A DNA stretch of 64,000 nt from the NCBI GenBank assembly GCA_022577435.1, contig JAKOON010000006.1:5534001-5598000 (forward strand). The letters are read 5' to 3'. The DNA comes from Embiotoca jacksoni. Taxonomy: Eukaryota; Chordata; Actinopteri; Embiotocidae. This document shows positions 62,635-64,000 of the stretch, in pieces (positions within the stretch are counted from its first letter, which is position 1; each line of letters starts with the position of its first letter). The notes under the pieces are model-generated. The model was not told where the DNA came from. It saw only the letters and a list, made by a program, of their open reading frames with translations, and made no database searches. Both the position numbers and the translations under genes were made by a program.

Positions 62635-62985
62635 ACATAGACTGTGTAAAAAAAAATATAGGTAGCTTCCATGATGTCACCCACAGGCAATCTGAAGAGC
62701 AGTTTTGAAGCTCAGTTTGCTTCAACCCATGGAGTATTGAGTTGAATACTCCATGCAGGCATTCAATGGGGGCCGAATAAAGTCTCTCTGAATGGCTCTG
62801 GCTTAAAGTCTGTCACTAAAACGTAGCAGCTAGCCAACCGCGGTAGCCCCCCACTCGTCACTCAAAGCAGCCCTGCCTTTAATTACATGTAACTTTATTC
62901 CTTGCAACACTTTAAATGGGTGAGTTATATATAACAATTCACCCTGTGAACGGTCGTCCCGAATGAGGATGGGGCTTTTTCTGCC
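62635..62985 (+). mobile_element. dispersed DNA-element family, copy D with 5' terminal repeat
   Basis: Starts ACATAGACTGTGTAAAA, then GGTAGCTTCCATGATGTCAC, and proceeds through TTTTGAAGCTCAGTTT and CAAAGCAGCCCTGCCTTTAA to GGGTGAGTTATATATAACAA. The first 35 bases are the inverted match of the end of copy C. A perfect 10-bp inverted repeat with a 6-base loop lies at 62729-62754. It is truncated on the right, where different repeat DNA begins. Confidence 0.75.
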
Positions 62986-63014
62986 CATCACTGTGTGGTC
63001 GCAGTTTAGTTAGG

Positions 63015-63070
63015 ATTAAACACCAAAAAAAAAGAATTGGTTAGGTTTAGGAAAAGATCACCATTTGTGT
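63015..63070 (+). repeat. short dispersed repeat phrase
   Basis: Contains GGTTAGGTTTAGGAAAAGAT, a phrase I know as widely dispersed in fish genomes. It is too short to assign to an element class. Confidence 0.4.
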
Positions 63071-63135
63071 TAGGTATGTTCCATGACATACTTAACATGA
63101 TGTACATTACACAAACAGTGCTCTCCTCGGTCAAA

Positions 63136-63426
63136 TGCTGCGTTCAAATGGCAGTTGTGTGCTCGTAATGCAGGAAATGGTAAGTCACAGAGGGAAAAGA
63201 TGAGGCTGTTAGGAAGATCAACATTTTCCTCTACTTCACTAAATTTTTACCATATATTAGCTTAACAACCTGGGAAAAATGTATTTCCATGGCCTCTGCC
63301 ATTTCCGTAAATGTCAGCAAACACGTCAAAACTCATGAACTCGGCGCTTATAATAGGTTGAGTTCCAACACCGTAAACACCACAAGAGGGCGCCGTTTAT
63401 AAATGCGACCTCAGGTGAACGCAGCA
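63136..63426. mobile_element. MITE-like element with perfect 11-bp inverted ends
   Basis: TGCTGCGTTCA at 63136-63146 and its exact reverse complement TGAACGCAGCA at 63416-63426 bound 291 bases of non-coding DNA containing ACAAGAGGGCGCC. The arrangement suggests a non-autonomous DNA transposon. The flanks give no clear target-site duplication (both have AAA next to the ends), so the superfamily is open. Confidence 0.6.
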
Positions 63427-64000
63427 AAAGTCCTGTGTTTGTCCTGTGTAAATACGGCAAATAGGGGTCACATGTTTCATGCAGTTTCCCCAGTCTGAAG
63501 CATAATTATGGGATCGATTACCTCTGACAATGGCCACGTAATGAAATGGTAACATTCAAACTGGTGTGCGTAGTGAACAGCCCTTCTCTCAGGGTTGCAT
63601 GTACATGCCTGTCTGCTTTACTGAACATCTCCTTCAATCATGCATGGCCACCGATTTAATTGACCCTCACTCAAAGAAAAATAAAGAGACAACACGTTTA
63701 AGGAGAGGCCCCTTTTATCAGACTTTCCCTTAGAATAAAGTTTTACATTGAGATTTCCTCTCAAATTGAATCAGCGTCTACCCTCCATCATTAGAGCCTC
63801 TGCATTTTGCTTCTCGTTTCCCTCTTTTGACCTGTCACACGCATTAATGCTTTCGCCTTCCCACTCCATCCTTTTCCCTTTTAGACCACTCACACCGAGT
63901 CCACTAGTCACTCAGACAGATGGCTCCTAAGATGTGCTGTGCTTGTGCTCAATGATTACTTAAGCTCTGACATCAGTGCAACTGTCACTGATTATGAAAA
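63427..64000. other. gene-free stretch to the window end
   Basis: No gene. A pyrimidine-rich region at 63755-63900 with many CT and CCCTTT steps holds a 60-codon open frame without recognised features. Confidence 0.5.

Overview
The window reads as vertebrate, specifically teleost fish and probably a percomorph, genomic DNA. It is AT-rich and full of homopolymers and (TG)n, (TCTR)n and (ATCC)n microsatellites. Its decayed mobile elements are of types I know from fish genomes: L2-like LINEs, Tc1 and mariner relatives, tRNA-derived SINEs and short non-autonomous DNA elements. The assignment rests on recognising these families by eye, since no database was searched. I found no complete protein-coding gene, no rRNA or tRNA gene, no CRISPR and no prokaryotic organisation. 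The long open frames are chance frames, frames through simple repeats, or transposon remnants. The window is best read as intergenic sequence or a very large intron.

Layout. 1-12.4 kb: gene-free apart from LINE 3' tails (about 270-505 and 4470-4547), a broken minus-strand Tc1-like transposase (6215-6662) and a repeat fragment near 10.7 kb. 12.4-13.5 kb: a rearranged mariner copy with matching terminal inverted repeats and TA flanks. 18.2-19.5 kb: an L2-type reverse-transcriptase fossil followed by an opposite-strand SINE-type tail. 21-29 kb: microsatellites, a TE-poor stretch, one exon-like segment (26042-26179, strong 3' splice site, AATAAA at 26901) and a minus-strand LINE fragment (27405-27645). 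29-37 kb: mostly featureless, with two short tandem duplications. 37.9-38.9 kb, 50.4-50.9 kb and 62.6-63.0 kb: copies of one dispersed DNA-element family. 43.3 and 57.5 kb: two copies of an unclassified repeat. 51.7-53.9 kb: a dense pile-up of Tc1, LINE tail, minus-strand LINE and a MITE. 54-64 kb: a G-rich tract, two long (TG)n arrays, TE-poor stretches with homeodomain- and POU-like palindromes, and a second MITE with a perfect 11-bp inverted repeat.

No genes were found that work together here. The elements are independent, old insertions. The most useful leads are the exon-like segment at 26 kb, the two repeat families that can be defined from copies inside this window, and the TE-poor blocks that may be conserved regulatory DNA. 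I see no convincing new biological system.
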